Assembly (NCBI GenBank): GCA_964617625.1 | Contig: CAZTZL010000074.1 | Span: 1 to 13,877 of the forward strand | Source: CAZTZL01 sp964617625 | GTDB lineage: Bacteria; Zhuqueibacterota; QNDG01; DSAB01 | DNA: 13,877 bases | Reading direction: 5' to 3' | Shown here: positions 13,290-13,877 of the stretch, piece by piece | How positions within the stretch are numbered: the first letter of the stretch is position 1 | Layout: every line of letters begins with the position of its first letter | The notes under the pieces: generated by a model | Seen by the model: the letters and a program-made list of their open reading frames with translations, nothing else | Told to the model about the DNA's origin: nothing | Database searches by the model: none | Position numbers and translations under genes: made by a program

Positions 13290-13877
13290 ATGAAAGAATT
13301 AAATTTTAATATAATGTCAGCACCTCAAATTATCGAGTTTGCGGATATTGAGATTCCCGTGAAAGACGTTATTCGGAGGATGGGTTATCCTGATTCCAAA
13401 CACGAAGGTGTCGCCCAGATCAGGACACTGATGGATAAAGAGTTGATCCGGGCAAAGACTCTTTTCGCTCCGAAAGGGATTTATCGCATGCTTTCTGTGC
13501 AAAAGCGAACTTTGGATACGCTCTCTTTCAAAAATACAGAATTCGTCATCCACAGCAGTAAAGTCTGTCATATGCTGAAGGATTCTGATCCGGTGATCCT
13601 GTTCATGGTGACAATTGGGCCTGATTTGGAAAAACTGGTCGATGAATTGTTTGCCGGAGGAGAATCAACGCAGGGGTTTATTCTGGACGCCATCGGTTCG
13701 GAAACGGCTGACGCGGTTGCGGACAAACTGCACTGGGAAATTCTCGCTGATCTTGCTAAAAAAGAGGGATTTCAGGTCACACCCCGATTCAGTCCGGGGT
13801 ACGGAGACTGGCCTGTGACTGTTCAGAAGGAATTTTTAAAAGTATGCGGAGGAGAACAGATCGGTATTTCGACCACT
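13290..13877 (+). CDS. Stand-alone methionine synthase reactivation (AdoMet-binding) domain protein, 3' end missing
   Basis: The frame is open from ATG 13290 to the window edge (196 codons, no stop). The key block RFSPGYGDWPVTVQ (about 172-185) corresponds to the AdoMet-binding RPAPGYP region of the MetH activation domain, in the form seen in separate reactivation proteins such as Thermotoga maritima TM0269. Other matching parts are IPVKDVIRRMGYP near the N-terminus, VILFMVTIGPDLEKLVDELFAGG and LDAIGSETADAVADKL. The last residues, QIGIS, lead into the expected C-terminal block beyond the edge. In MetH this domain supplies the methyl group of AdoMet to rescue oxidised cob(II)alamin. It should act on the short MetH encoded at 5880. 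It begins 6 nt after the radical SAM gene, with a weak ribosome site, so coupled translation is likely. Confidence 0.88.
   Translation, partial: MKELNFNIMSAPQIIEFADIEIPVKDVIRRMGYPDSKHEGVAQIRTLMDKELIRAKTLFAPKGIYRMLSVQKRTLDTLSFKNTEFVIHSSKVCHMLKDSDPVILFMVTIGPDLEKLVDELFAGGESTQGFILDAIGSETADAVADKLHWEILADLAKKEGFQVTPRFSPGYGDWPVTVQKEFLKVCGGEQIGISTT

Overview
The window looks like a chromosomal segment from a bacterium of the Fibrobacteres-Chlorobi-Bacteroidetes (FCB) side of the tree, for example a Calditrichota-, KSB1- or Ignavibacteria-like lineage. The clues are a type IX secretion (T9SS) C-terminal tail with the YPNPFN signature on a YCF48-repeat protein, a CE6-type esterase, a short cobalamin-dependent methionine synthase and short palindromic intergenic repeats. 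The + strand genes mostly carry strong GGAGG-type ribosome binding sites, while the secreted-protein genes on the - strand do not. The species cannot be named from the sequence.

Left part (1-4607, all - strand): three exported-protein genes read leftwards. They are a 14-repeat YCF48/BNR-like propeller protein with a T9SS tail (2508-4607), a carboxypeptidase-regulatory plus PQQ-like eight-repeat propeller protein (988-2493, probable TTG start) and a CE6/SGNH-type acetylesterase (1-904) that runs off the left edge after its catalytic domain.

Middle (4608-5879): an AT-rich intergenic stretch of about 790 nt carries a cluster of palindromic elements. It is followed by a 57-residue lipoprotein gene on the - strand with its own promoter, Shine-Dalgarno and terminator, and then by a divergent regulatory region with a perfect 12-bp inverted repeat.

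Right part (5880-13877, all + strand): first comes a short MetH (homocysteine-, folate- and cobalamin-binding modules, no AdoMet reactivation domain). Next is an ABC exporter cassette (ATPase, ABC-2 permease, membrane-anchored TPR-like protein). Last is a tightly packed group: a LiaI/LiaF-like two-TM protein, an EF-Tu domain-2-like small protein, a B12-binding-type radical SAM protein with a probable CTG start, and a separate MetH reactivation-domain protein cut by the right edge. The missing MetH domain is thus supplied by a separate gene 5 kb downstream, so the window holds both halves of a split methionine synthase with a cobalamin-type radical SAM gene next to the reactivation half.

No rRNA, tRNA, CRISPR array, transposase or integrase gene was seen. 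No single locus stands out as an unmistakably new system. The best leads are the split MetH/radical SAM cluster and the regulatory palindromes at 5757-5787 and 11156-11175.
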